Assembly (NCBI GenBank): GCA_024346935.1
Contig: AP024878.1
Span: forward strand, 496,001-560,000
Length of the DNA: 64,000 nt
Direction: 5' to 3'
Origin: Vibrio inusitatus
GTDB lineage: Bacteria > Pseudomonadota > Gammaproteobacteria > Enterobacterales > Vibrionaceae
The position numbers were made by a program, and so were the translations under genes. Shown here piece by piece: positions 9,138 to 16,826 of the stretch. Position 1 is the first letter of the stretch. The number at the start of each line of letters is the position of its first letter. The notes under the pieces were generated by a model. That model was given only the letters and a program-made list of their open reading frames with translations, made no database searches and was not told the DNA's origin.

Positions 9138-9224
9138 ATGTTAAAGGAGGTAGGTTTAATAAGACTTATTTTGATTGCAGTATTAGTGAGTATCTCTAGT
9201 GCACAGCAGAGAGTTATTAATTAA
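9138..9224 (+). CDS. Possible 28-residue leader-like peptide
   Basis: ATG at 9138 opens a short frame reading MLKEVGLIRLILIAVLVS and ending at TAA 9224, with the look of a signal peptide or single membrane helix. No good Shine-Dalgarno sequence is seen upstream. It may be the 5' stump of a lost secreted protein or chance. Confidence 0.15.
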   Translation: MLKEVGLIRLILIAVLVSISSAQQRVIN

Positions 9225-9287
9225 TACATCACACTGTATTTTTTATTACTTAAAATCAATAGTTTAATAATGTGCGGTGTGTGGGTT

Positions 9288-9473
9288 CTAGTTGGTGATC
9301 AGTCGCCAACCTGTTGATTTAGACACAACTGCACCGTTTGACTCCAATTCAAGATCTTCTAGATATCTTCTTTAAAACACTCATCTCGTGAATACAGAGT
9401 TCATCATATCTTCTTCTTAGTTCTCTCTTATTTTATTTAGCTTTTATGTGCATTTTCGAATTGAACGAAACAT
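9288..9473 (-). pseudogene. Frameshifted remnant of a small winged-helix-like protein
   Basis: On the minus strand a very strong ribosome-binding site (AAGGAGGAG, 9478-9486) precedes ATG 9473, but the frame breaks after MFRSIRKCT. Coding-like text continues in other frames: MHIKAK, then (past a stop) NKRELRRRYDELCIHEMSV and LKKI, then after another shift YLEDLELESNGAVVSKSTGW ending RLITN and a TAG at 9288. The last part resembles the wing of a winged helix-turn-helix domain (inference). At least two shifts and one stop are needed. It may have been a small DNA-binding regulator of the island. Confidence 0.5.
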
Positions 9474-9789
9474 ATGCTCCTCCTTGTTTTTGGAGGTAAC
9501 GCTTAGTCGTAACATATGGTTCTGTTTATTTATATTGTTGTTTTAATTGAATTTTAATACCTATTTTTTTATGTCAAGGCTATGCATTTATGAAGTGAAA
9601 TGAATATAGAGAACCATGTTTATTAACTCTATGTTTTTATGATGAAAAGCTTGGATAGTACAAAGTTGGTAAATGAGTTTGCAGTTGTCTCGGGATGAAA
9701 TTCGAACCGTGATTGTTTATATTTGTCGCACTCATGATTCGATCGATGATTTATTGTATTGATTTGATCATTTTTGTTTGATTGCTATT

Positions 9790-9824
9790 GGTGAGCGCTA
9801 CTCAGGTAGTACATATAACTCACC
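9790..9824 (+). promoter_or_regulatory. Nested stem-loop in the 5' leader of the adhesin gene
   Basis: GGTGAG (9790-9795) pairs with CTCACC (9819-9824), and inside it CTAC-TCAG-GTAG (9798-9809) forms a smaller stem. It ends nine bases before the AAAGAGG ribosome-binding site (9834-9840). The position suggests a leader structure that could affect translation or mRNA stability; function is inferred. Confidence 0.35.
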
Positions 9825-9848
9825 TCATAGCACAAAGAGGTATAACCA

Positions 9849-12266
9849 ATGAAAAAAGCAATCCTAGCTACTTTGGTGGCATCAGTAGTTGCAAGCCAAG
9901 CAATGGCTGCGCAAGATAACAATACAACTGATGTTGCAATGTACAAAACCGTAGTTTCTCGCGGTAACGGCTCTGCAAACAATCATGGGCGTCATGAAGG
10001 GCGCTCAGTTTTCTCAGAAAACGACGCAGAAATGGTACGTGGTCATGGCATGAAAATTTCAAAATTTGATGTGCCACAACCTCTTCGCCAAGGCACCCCT
10101 ATTGCGAGTCCGCCGCAACCTGTTAATCAGGCAACACCATATCGTGTTCCACAACCAACATTGCAACAAGGTACACCAGTAGCAACACCTGCTATTGCAC
10201 CTGCACACATGGTTGCGCCAACTAAAGCGCCACAAGTGATGCAAGCACCTTTAGCAACTCAATTGACACCAACGAATGCTGCACCTGCACAATATGCAGT
10301 ACCTAATCGCATACCTAACTTAGCACCAACGGCTCAACCACAATCGATGGCAGTTCCATATGCTACGCCACAACTAAAACCTAAAGCGCATCCAACGGCA
10401 TTAGTTGCACCGCAAAAAACACCGGAAGGCACATTAACACCCGTTGCTCATCCTCAACGTTTAGTTGCGCCAGTCGCTTCTGGTAACGAAGTGCCAGTTG
10501 CTCACCCAACAGCATTAGTTGCACCACAAAAAACACCAGAAGGCACATTAACACCCGTTGCCCATCCTCAACGTTTAGTTGTGCCGGTAGCTTCCGATAA
10601 CGAAGTGCCAGTTGCTCATCCAACAGCATTGGTTGTACCGCAAAAAACACCGGAAGGCACATTAACACCGGTTGCCCATCCTCAACGTTTAGTTGCGCCG
10701 GTAGCTTCCGGTAACGAAGTGCCAGTTGCTCATCCAACAGCATTGGTTGTACCGCAAAAAACACCGGAAGGCACATTAATACCCGTTGCCCATCCTGAAA
10801 GTTTAGTTGCGCCAGTCGCTTCTGGTAACGAAGTGCCAGTTGCTCATCCAACGGCATTGGTTGCACCGCAAAAAACACCGGAAGGCACATTAACACCGGT
10901 TGCCCATCCTCAACGTTTAGTTGCGCCGGTAGCTTCCGGTAACGAAGTGCCAGTTGCTCATCCATCAGCATTGGTTGTACCGCAAAAAACACCGGAAGGC
11001 ACATTAATACCCGTAGCTCATCCTCAACGTTTAGTTGCGCCAGTCGCTCCCGGTAACGAAGTGCCAGTAGCTCACCCAACAGCATTGGTTGCACCACAAA
11101 AAACACCGGAAGGCACATTAACACCTGTAGCTCATCCTGAACGTTTAGTTGCGCCAGTAGCTTCTGGTAACGAAGTGCCAGTTGCTCATCCAACGGTATT
11201 GGTTGCACCGCAAAAAATACCGAAAGGCACACTAACACCCGTAGCTCATCCTCAACGTTTAGTTGCGCCAGTAGCTTCAGGTAACGAAGTGCCAGTAGCT
11301 CACCCAACGGCATTGGTTGCACCGCAAAGAACACCAGAAGGCACATTAACACCCGTTGCCCATCCTCAACGTTTAGTTGCGCCAGTAGCTTCAGGTAACG
11401 AAGTGCCAGTAGCTCACCCAACGGCATTGGTTGCACCGCAAAGAACACCAGAAGGCACACTAACACCCGTTGCACATCCTCAACGTTTAGTTGCGCCGGC
11501 AACTTCAGGTAATGAAGTGCCAGTAGCTCACCCAACAGCATTGGTTGCACCGCAAAAAACACCGGAAGGCACATTAACACCACCTACTAAATCAGGAAAA
11601 TACACTATCGTTGTGAGAAAAGATGGTCAGCCAGACGTACGTAATCCAGATCAGCTTCAAAGTGGTGACCGAATTCTTGGTCATGCGGATACTCGTAACA
11701 ATGCAGATCTTCAAAAAGATGCTTTTACTAGTAAGTACAGTAATGCTGATCTTTGGGCTATGTCTGGTGACGCTAATGATGATGCTAAGGCTCAGGTAGC
11801 TGCAAGCCCTGTATCTAACGCTACTGCAATCGCTACTAACACTAAGCACCTGGAGCATGTGAACACCAACACGTTCAAGAATCGCGATAACATCGCAGTA
11901 AATACAAAATCGATTAGCGGTAACAGATCTCTAATTGCTGATAACTCAAGTCGCATCGATGAAAACTCAGATGCTATCGCGAGCAACAAATCAGAAATCA
12001 AAGGTCTACGCCAGGATCTTGAGCGTCAAGCTAAAGTAATGGATGGTGCTATGGCCCAAGGTATCGCTACTAGCTCATTAGTAATGCCTTACAACGTAGG
12101 GAAAATCTCTACTACTGTGGCATTGGGTCACTCAGGTAGTGCTGATGCCATTGCTGGTGGTGTTGGTGTTCGTTTTACTAAGAACTTCACTGCACGTTCT
12201 AACATTGCATACGATACAGGCTCTGAGAATGTATCTATTGGTGCTGGTGTAGGTTACGAGTGGTAA
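9849..12266 (+). CDS. Trimeric autotransporter-like surface protein with proline-rich tandem repeats
   Basis: The 805-residue protein starts with a signal peptide (MKKAILATLVASVVASQAMA). A polar segment follows to about 70, then a Pro/Ala/Gln-rich region (75-179), then ten full copies and one partial copy of a 38-residue repeat (180 to about 579). Each repeat has two related halves, AHPTALVAPQKTPEGTLTPV and AHPQRLVAPVASGNEVPV. Next come a short spacer (SGKYTIVVRKDG), a coiled-coil stalk at about 635-735 with repeated N-x-x-x-I spacing (NTKSISGNRSLIADNSSRI, DENSDAIASNKSEI) and a C-terminal YadA-type anchor (719-805) ending GVGYEW. This is the architecture of type Vc trimeric adhesins, though the passenger is almost all proline-rich repeat rather than the usual YadA head. 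The ribosome-binding site is AAAGAGG. The target and function are unknown. A terminator follows. Confidence 0.85.
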   Translation: MKKAILATLVASVVASQAMAAQDNNTTDVAMYKTVVSRGNGSANNHGRHEGRSVFSENDAEMVRGHGMKISKFDVPQPLRQGTPIASPPQPVNQATPYRVPQPTLQQGTPVATPAIAPAHMVAPTKAPQVMQAPLATQLTPTNAAPAQYAVPNRIPNLAPTAQPQSMAVPYATPQLKPKAHPTALVAPQKTPEGTLTPVAHPQRLVAPVASGNEVPVAHPTALVAPQKTPEGTLTPVAHPQRLVVPVASDNEVPVAHPTALVVPQKTPEGTLTPVAHPQRLVAPVASGNEVPVAHPTALVVPQKTPEGTLIPVAHPESLVAPVASGNEVPVAHPTALVAPQKTPEGTLTPVAHPQRLVAPVASGNEVPVAHPSALVVPQKTPEGTLIPVAHPQRLVAPVAPGNEVPVAHPTALVAPQKTPEGTLTPVAHPERLVAPVASGNEVPVAHPTVLVAPQKIPKGTLTPVAHPQRLVAPVASGNEVPVAHPTALVAPQRTPEGTLTPVAHPQRLVAPVASGNEVPVAHPTALVAPQRTPEGTLTPVAHPQRLVAPATSGNEVPVAHPTALVAPQKTPEGTLTPPTKSGKYTIVVRKDGQPDVRNPDQLQSGDRILGHADTRNNADLQKDAFTSKYSNADLWAMSGDANDDAKAQVAASPVSNATAIATNTKHLEHVNTNTFKNRDNIAVNTKSISGNRSLIADNSSRIDENSDAIASNKSEIKGLRQDLERQAKVMDGAMAQGIATSSLVMPYNVGKISTTVALGHSGSADAIAGGVGVRFTKNFTARSNIAYDTGSENVSIGAGVGYEW
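10386..11585 (+). repeat. Tandem repeat array of 114 bp units within the adhesin gene
   Basis: Ten complete 114-bp units start at 10386 and repeat in register to 11525, followed by a partial eleventh unit. All copies keep the reading frame. Variants are shared in blocks (GCTTCTGG, GCTTCCGG or GCTTCAGG in the SG codons; AGAACACC versus AAAACACC), which looks like duplication and gene conversion. Copy number is expected to vary between strains. Confidence 0.95.
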
Positions 12267-12291
12267 TCAATTGATATTTTGTTAGTCCTTC

Positions 12292-12316
12292 GCCCACATG
12301 GAAGTGGGCATTTTTT
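12292..12316 (+). terminator. Terminator after the adhesin gene
   Basis: GCCCAC, an ATGGAA loop, GTGGGC, an A, and six T. A short intrinsic terminator 25 bases after the stop; partial readthrough into the next small gene is possible. Confidence 0.75.
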
Positions 12317-12338
12317 CTCTAAATACAGGTAGAAGATC

Positions 12339-12512
12339 ATGAAAAACTTAACTATCGCTTTACTAGCAGTATTCGCATTCGCAGCCAACGCTTCTGATAC
12401 TGGCAATTATCGTGACGCACAGAACGATGCGCATCCAGTATTTCATTACGATAATCATGTAGCAGGTGCACCCACAACAGCCATGCCATCAATAAGCCGT
12501 GGCTCTAAATAG
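12339..12512 (+). CDS. Small secreted protein of 57 residues, unknown function
   Basis: The ATG at 12339 has an AGGTAGAAG ribosome-binding site. The first 18 residues (MKNLTIALLAVFAFAANA) form a clear signal peptide, leaving a mature peptide of about 39 residues rich in Asp, Asn, His and Ala (DAHPVFHYDNHVAG). No family is recognised. It sits directly after the surface adhesin, downstream of a modest terminator, so it may be co-expressed and act in the periplasm or at the surface; that link is inferred. The signal peptide and ribosome-binding site make it a better candidate than most short frames. Confidence 0.6.
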   Translation: MKNLTIALLAVFAFAANASDTGNYRDAQNDAHPVFHYDNHVAGAPTTAMPSISRGSK

Positions 12513-12571
12513 ACTGTCCCTATGGTCACATGGAAGTGGTTTTGTTTATATTCGAAATTAGGTAACAAACC

Positions 12572-13045
12572 ATGCAAAACTACGATTCATATTCAGAAGT
12601 TGAAAAAGCGTCAAAACTACTCACCGTTAAACAAGCAGCATACGTTCGAACAGCGACACGTATTGCCCTACGTGTAGAACAAGATGAAACAGATTTAGAA
12701 CTACTTAGCAATGAAGATAAGGTTGCCATCAACTACGCTGTATCGCGTATGTCAGTAACCAACGGTTACTTTATGAGTCGTGGTCCATTGCCATTGCCAG
12801 AAGGTGGGTTTAATGAGCTAAACCTACGCCCATTTGCCGAACTAGACGTTCCCGATGAAATCAGCTACCACTTAGCTTGTATGGCAGTATCAATCATCAA
12901 TCAGGGATGGGCATGTTTCCAAGCGCATGGTCAGCAACTACTACGTGACTTTGATATGCCTAGTAGGACTTTGGATGAAGCGGTAAGACTGGTTAATCAC
13001 ATTCGCGCGGTATCAATGACACCCAATCTCTTGGCGGTTAAATAA
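12572..13045 (+). CDS. Conserved-looking hypothetical protein, 157 residues
   Basis: This is an intact frame with an AGGTAAC ribosome-binding site eight bases before the ATG. The product has no signal peptide and no membrane segment. It is acidic and mostly helical in appearance, with YSEVEKASKLLTVKQAAYVR near the start and a Trp/Cys-containing segment (NQGWACFQAHGQQLLRDFDM) near residue 110-130. I do not recognise a family. It is 59 bases after the small secreted protein and on the same strand as the adhesin, so it probably belongs to the island's transcription unit. Confidence 0.65.
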   Translation: MQNYDSYSEVEKASKLLTVKQAAYVRTATRIALRVEQDETDLELLSNEDKVAINYAVSRMSVTNGYFMSRGPLPLPEGGFNELNLRPFAELDVPDEISYHLACMAVSIINQGWACFQAHGQQLLRDFDMPSRTLDEAVRLVNHIRAVSMTPNLLAVK

Positions 13046-13068
13046 TTAAAGCGCTACGTTTAGCCTTA

Positions 13069-13152
13069 ATGGCAGTAGCTTTATTGGTTGATTTTGGTGT
13101 TGGTTATGAATGGCCATCAAACCTGTTAACCAATACATCTTGGGAACAATAA
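13069..13152 (+). CDS. Possible 27-residue peptide ending in an anchor-like motif
   Basis: ATG 13069 opens a frame reading MAVALLVDFGVGYEWPSN and ending at TAA 13152. The GVGYEW sequence is identical to the last six residues of the adhesin's YadA-type anchor 800 bases upstream, but with different codons and without a stop directly after it. The frame extends upstream without an ATG (KALRLAL). It may be a scrap of a second anchor domain or a coincidence. Confidence 0.2.
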   Translation: MAVALLVDFGVGYEWPSNLLTNTSWEQ

Positions 13153-13186
13153 AAAGCGGCAGTTGGAATACCAACTGCCGCTTTAC
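13151..13186. terminator. Strong bidirectional terminator at the island/panC border
   Basis: AAAGCGGCAGTTGG (13153-13166), an AATA loop, and CCAACTGCCGCTTT (13171-13184) form a 14-bp perfect stem. On the minus strand it is followed by five T, so it ends the panB-panC unit; it also faces the island genes. Confidence 0.9.
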
Positions 13187-13204
13187 TATGTATAAAAGGT
13201 CTAT

Positions 13205-14062
13205 TTAGCTTAACTGAATGATTTTGTTATCAATTAAACGAACAGAGCCTAAAAATGCCGCCATTAAAATTACCGCATTTTTAGCTTCAGTAGTGATGTC
13301 TTGCAGAGTATCTGCATCGCGAATAAATAGCTCGTCGGGTGTCATACCAACTTCTTTGAGACGCAGTTCACCAAATGAAATTACAGCCTTAGAATCTAGT
13401 GGTTCAAGGAGTAAACGGTCTGCCATTTCATGCATGATAGTTGCGACAGCAGGCGCGATTTTACGTTCATCTTCAGTAAGACGATTGTTACGAGAGCTCA
13501 TGGCAAGGCCATCTTGCTCGCGTACTGTTGGCACTGGAACTATGTCGATATCCATAGCTAGGTCTTCAACCATTTGGCGAATAACAGCCACTTGTTGGAA
13601 GTCTTTTTCACCAAAGCAGGCTACATCAGGGCTTACCAAGTTAAACAGCTTGGTGACGATAGTGGCTACGCCACGAAAATGACCGGGACGCGAAGCGCCT
13701 TCGAGCATGTTTGATAGCAGAGGCACTTCGACAAAGGTCTGCTTGTCCAATCCCTTTGGATACATGATTTCGGGTGTTGGCGTGAAAACAAGCTCTGTAC
13801 CTAAATCCTCAAGCAAAGCAATATCTTGCTCTACCGTGCGAGGGTAATTCTGCAAGTCATCTGGGTTACCAAACTGCATTGGGTTTACAAAGATGCTTAC
13901 TATCACGACATCGGCTAATTCTTTAGCTTTGCGAACCAGAGTTAGGTGCCCTTGATGAAGGTTGCCCATAGTCGGTACAAAGCCAATGGTTTTTCCAGCC
14001 TGTTTATAGCGACGAATTTGCTCTCGAAGCTGAACGGTATTTTCAATCGTTAGCATGTTCAC
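13205..14062 (-). CDS. panC: Pantothenate synthetase
   Basis: The 285-residue cytoplasmic enzyme joins pantoate and beta-alanine with ATP to make pantothenate. It shows [14 protein letters not shown] (the HIGH-like nucleotide motif), the FVNPMQF loop, the GEKDFQQ motif and the AMSSRN segment (residues about 185-190) of the KMSKS-like region. The length is standard. The start codon is two bases downstream of the panB stop, so the two pantothenate genes form one tight operon ending in the 13151 terminator. Confidence 0.97.
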   Translation of the reverse strand: MNMLTIENTVQLREQIRRYKQAGKTIGFVPTMGNLHQGHLTLVRKAKELADVVIVSIFVNPMQFGNPDDLQNYPRTVEQDIALLEDLGTELVFTPTPEIMYPKGLDKQTFVEVPLLSNMLEGASRPGHFRGVATIVTKLFNLVSPDVACFGEKDFQQVAVIRQMVEDLAMDIDIVPVPTVREQDGLAMSSRNNRLTEDERKIAPAVATIMHEMADRLLLEPLDSKAVISFGELRLKEVGMTPDELFIRDADTLQDITTEAKNAVILMAAFLGSVRLIDNKIIQLS

Positions 14063-14064
14063 CC

Positions 14065-14859
14065 CTAAGCAATCGTATGATCCGGACCTGGGAATGCACC
14101 ACTCTCTACATCTTCGATGTACTTAGTGACCGCTGTTCGCATATCGCCCGTTTCTGCTAGGAAGTTCTTTGAGAATTTCGGCATGTAGTTAGCTGAAATG
14201 CCGAACATATCGTGCATAACAAGAATCTGGCCGTCAGTAACATTACCTGTACCAATGCCAATAACAGGCACACTCAATGCGTGAGTGATACGTTCGGCAA
14301 GCGCTGCAGGAATACATTCTAGAAGAACGATTTGAGCACCAGCAGCTTGAAGTTCAAGTGCATCTTTGACCATTTGATCTGCTTGTTCTTGATCGCGGCC
14401 TTGTACTTTGAAACCACCGAAGATGTTTACAGATTGTGGCGTAAGTCCAAGGTGAGCACACACTGGAACCGCTCGCTCGGTAAGCATGCGCACTGTTTCA
14501 GCCAACCAAGACCCGCCCTCTAGTTTTACCATGTTGGCGCCCGCTTGCATCAGCTTTGCTGCTTCTAGACAGGCTTGCTCTGGCGTTGCATAACTCATGA
14601 ATGGCATGTCAGCCATAAGAAGGCTATTTGGGCTACCTGCACGTACACAGCGAGTGTGATAAGCGACGTCTTCGACGGTAACAGGAAGCGTATCAGGTTT
14701 GCCTTGAAGCACCATTCCTAACGAGTCGCCAACCAGAAGCACTGGCATCTCTTGTTGTTCGAATAGTTGAGCAAAGCTTGCGTCATAAGCAGTTGAAGAA
14801 GCAAATTTTTTACCTTCTTCTTTAAGCTTCATTAGCGTATTGATAGTTACTTTTTTCAT
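14065..14859 (-). CDS. panB: 3-methyl-2-oxobutanoate hydroxymethyltransferase
   Basis: The 264-residue TIM-barrel enzyme makes ketopantoate from 2-oxoisovalerate and methylene-tetrahydrofolate, the first step of pantothenate synthesis. Seen are [13 protein letters not shown] near the start, [11 protein letters not shown] (metal-binding Asp), the VKLEGG motif and [20 protein letters not shown]. Its length matches the family. It is followed immediately by panC and preceded by folK, a common gammaproteobacterial order. Confidence 0.97.
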   Translation of the reverse strand: MKKVTINTLMKLKEEGKKFASSTAYDASFAQLFEQQEMPVLLVGDSLGMVLQGKPDTLPVTVEDVAYHTRCVRAGSPNSLLMADMPFMSYATPEQACLEAAKLMQAGANMVKLEGGSWLAETVRMLTERAVPVCAHLGLTPQSVNIFGGFKVQGRDQEQADQMVKDALELQAAGAQIVLLECIPAALAERITHALSVPVIGIGTGNVTDGQILVMHDMFGISANYMPKFSKNFLAETGDMRTAVTKYIEDVESGAFPGPDHTIA

Positions 14860-14886
14860 TTCTAGGCCTTTTACTGGAAGCTGGAC

Positions 14887-15375
14887 TTAGTTTCTGTCCC
14901 ACACTTGCAAGCCATTTCTGTCCACGGACTCGATCAGTTTGCACAGTGCACTTCCATCTGGAAGTATTAAATTAGGTTCAATTTCTAGAAGAGGATAAAG
15001 TACAAACTCTCTTACTCGCATACCGTAATGAGGCACCACTAAGCGTGGTAGGTCGATGGTTTCATCGCCATAAAGGATGATGTCGAGATCAAGAGTTCTA
15101 GGTCCCCAGCGCTCCTCTTTGCGCACACGCCCTTGTTCATTCTCTATCTTCTGAGTGTTATCAAGAAGCTCTAGAGGCTGTAGTTCAGTTTCGATTTTGA
15201 CGACAGCATTAATGTAGTCGGGTTGGTTTTGAGGCCCCATAGGCGTACTGCTGTAAAGCGAAGACGCCTGAATAACACGGCTGCGAGGAAGATCTTTTAG
15301 GCTTTCTATCGCTTGTTTTGCTTGAGCGACAGGATCACCAAGATTACTTCCTACTGCAATATACGCATTAATCAT
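14887..15375 (-). CDS. folK: 6-hydroxymethyl-dihydropterin pyrophosphokinase
   Basis: The 162-residue enzyme transfers pyrophosphate from ATP to 6-hydroxymethyl-7,8-dihydropterin in folate synthesis. Motifs are YIAVGSNLGDP at the N terminus, SSLYSSTPMGPQNQPDYINAV and the RWGPRTLDLDIILYG signature with the two metal-binding aspartates, then LVVPHYGMRVREFVLYPL. The ATG overlaps the pcnB stop by four bases (ATGA), so it is translationally coupled to pcnB. Confidence 0.97.
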   Translation of the reverse strand: MINAYIAVGSNLGDPVAQAKQAIESLKDLPRSRVIQASSLYSSTPMGPQNQPDYINAVVKIETELQPLELLDNTQKIENEQGRVRKEERWGPRTLDLDIILYGDETIDLPRLVVPHYGMRVREFVLYPLLEIEPNLILPDGSALCKLIESVDRNGLQVWDRN

Positions 15376-16721
15376 GAATTGGTTTTCTTCGGTTTTTTCT
15401 TTGCAGGGCGACGACGACGTGCACTCCCTGATTTACCACCGCTTGCTAGATCATTGACCATTGCTTGGCGCATATTTCGGCCTGAGTGCTGGAAGGTATG
15501 CCACCATTGAGCCAGTTTTTGAGTATCGCCTTGTTCAACTTCGCCACGCATCTCAAGGAAATCAAATCCAGCGCGGAATTTATTCAACTCAAGCAGGCGG
15601 AATGCTCGCTTACCAGAGCGACGCTCTAGACGAGACTGTAGTTGCCACACTTCTCTGATAGTTGCGGTATGACGACGAGGAATCGCAGTGCTACGAACTT
15701 GTTCGTCAAGAATATGATTGCCGGCGGTCATCATGGCATCGTATTCGCTCATGCCTTGCTCTGCCATCAGGCGTGCAGCATAGACCTCTAGCGGGTACCA
15801 CAGCATAGCGGCGAACATGAAGGCAGGGTTGACTCGTTTTCCTTCAGCAATGCGTTGGTCTGTCGACTCCAGTACCAACTCTATCATTAGCTCGCTCTTT
15901 GAGTTCTCTTCTTCAGTAAATAGTGCAGCGACTTGTGGGAACAAGTGCTCAAACAAACCAAATTCACGCAGAAGATCGTAGGTATCTAAACCGTGGCCGG
16001 ATTGAAGTAATTTGAGAGATTCTTCATATAGACGTGCCGCCGGAATACCTTGAAGTAAAGGCGCAAGATAGTTAATCGGATTAGCGGTTTCAAAGCTGAT
16101 ATCCATGTCTAACTTAGACGCAAAACGGATTGCACGCAGCATGCGAACAGGGTCTTCGCGATAGCGAACCTCTGCATCACCAATAAGGCGAACCATACCT
16201 TCGTTCAAGTCTTGCATGCCATTGGCATAGTCATGGATAGAGTAATCTGCAATGTTGTAATACATAGCATTGATAGTGAAATCGCGGCGCTCAGCATCTT
16301 CATCTATGCTGCCATAGACGTTATCTCGCAACAGCATGCCTTCATCAGATTGAACCGCAGTTTGTTTTTCGGGTTCTTGATGATGGCCTCTAAAGGTGGC
16401 GACTTCGATAATGTCTCGACCAAAGATGATGTGTGCCAGTCTAAAGCGACGGCCAATCAAGCGGCAATTGCGAAACAATTGTTTGATTTGCTCTGGAGTT
16501 GCATTAGTGGCGATATCAAAGTCTTTTGGCGATTTGTCTAAAAGAAGGTCGCGGACGCCACCGCCTACTAAAAACGCATCGTATCCAGCTTTTTGTAATC
16601 GATACAATACCTTGAGCGCATTCTCACTGATATGCTCTCTAGAGATATTGTGTTTGTCTCTTGGGTAGATAGTAAGGTCTATTTTCCCAACTGAGTGTTT
16701 GGTATCGAAATCAGATGTCAT
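15372..16721 (-). CDS. pcnB: Poly(A) polymerase I
   Basis: The enzyme adds poly(A) tails to RNA 3' ends and so promotes their decay. It shows the nucleotidyltransferase head AFLVGGGVRDLLLDKSPKDFDIAT with the catalytic aspartates, RRFRLAHIIFG, RDFTINAM and the RNA-binding domain. The C-terminal tail is very basic (SARRRRPAKKKPKKTNS), as expected. The ATG at 16721 (MTSDFDTKHSVGKIDL) gives 449 residues. The frame extends upstream to a TTG at 16808, but that stretch has no ribosome-binding site and overlaps the region before it. Exact start is uncertain; E. coli pcnB also uses an odd start. Confidence 0.93.
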   Translation of the reverse strand: MTSDFDTKHSVGKIDLTIYPRDKHNISREHISENALKVLYRLQKAGYDAFLVGGGVRDLLLDKSPKDFDIATNATPEQIKQLFRNCRLIGRRFRLAHIIFGRDIIEVATFRGHHQEPEKQTAVQSDEGMLLRDNVYGSIDEDAERRDFTINAMYYNIADYSIHDYANGMQDLNEGMVRLIGDAEVRYREDPVRMLRAIRFASKLDMDISFETANPINYLAPLLQGIPAARLYEESLKLLQSGHGLDTYDLLREFGLFEHLFPQVAALFTEEENSKSELMIELVLESTDQRIAEGKRVNPAFMFAAMLWYPLEVYAARLMAEQGMSEYDAMMTAGNHILDEQVRSTAIPRRHTATIREVWQLQSRLERRSGKRAFRLLELNKFRAGFDFLEMRGEVEQGDTQKLAQWWHTFQHSGRNMRQAMVNDLASGGKSGSARRRRPAKKKPKKTNS

Positions 16722-16826
16722 CGAGTTTGTCGGTTTCTTTTTTAGTAGGAACGAGAGCGCAACAGTTAGTGTTGCACTTAATAAAGGTTTGGTCTGAATC
16801 AGCTTCAAATCCGCGCATATAATAGC

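Larger units (their letters stand above)
9225..9848. other. AT-rich intergenic region before the adhesin gene
   Basis: Apart from the winged-helix remnant at 9288-9473, this stretch has no credible intact frame. It is AT-rich, with runs such as TTATTTATATTGTTGTTTTAA around 9525, and should carry the promoter of the surface-protein gene. No promoter boxes are assigned with confidence. Confidence 0.4.

Noticed and set aside
10381..11583. A 400-residue open frame on the minus strand opposite the adhesin repeats
   Set aside because: It is open only because the 114-bp unit has no stop in that frame and is repeated; it lacks a credible start and ribosome-binding site and reads as a leucine/valine-rich repeat.
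10386..11585. CRISPR array
   Set aside because: The repeats are coding, adjacent and in frame, with no variable spacers; no cas genes nearby.
7700..13152. Intact prophage or integron
   Set aside because: No integrase, attachment repeats, tRNA gene or phage structural genes are visible; only a CI-like regulator is phage-like.
16722..16808. Longer start for pcnB at TTG 16808
   Set aside because: The added residues are hydrophobic and basic without family support, and no ribosome-binding site is seen; ATG 16721 is preferred.
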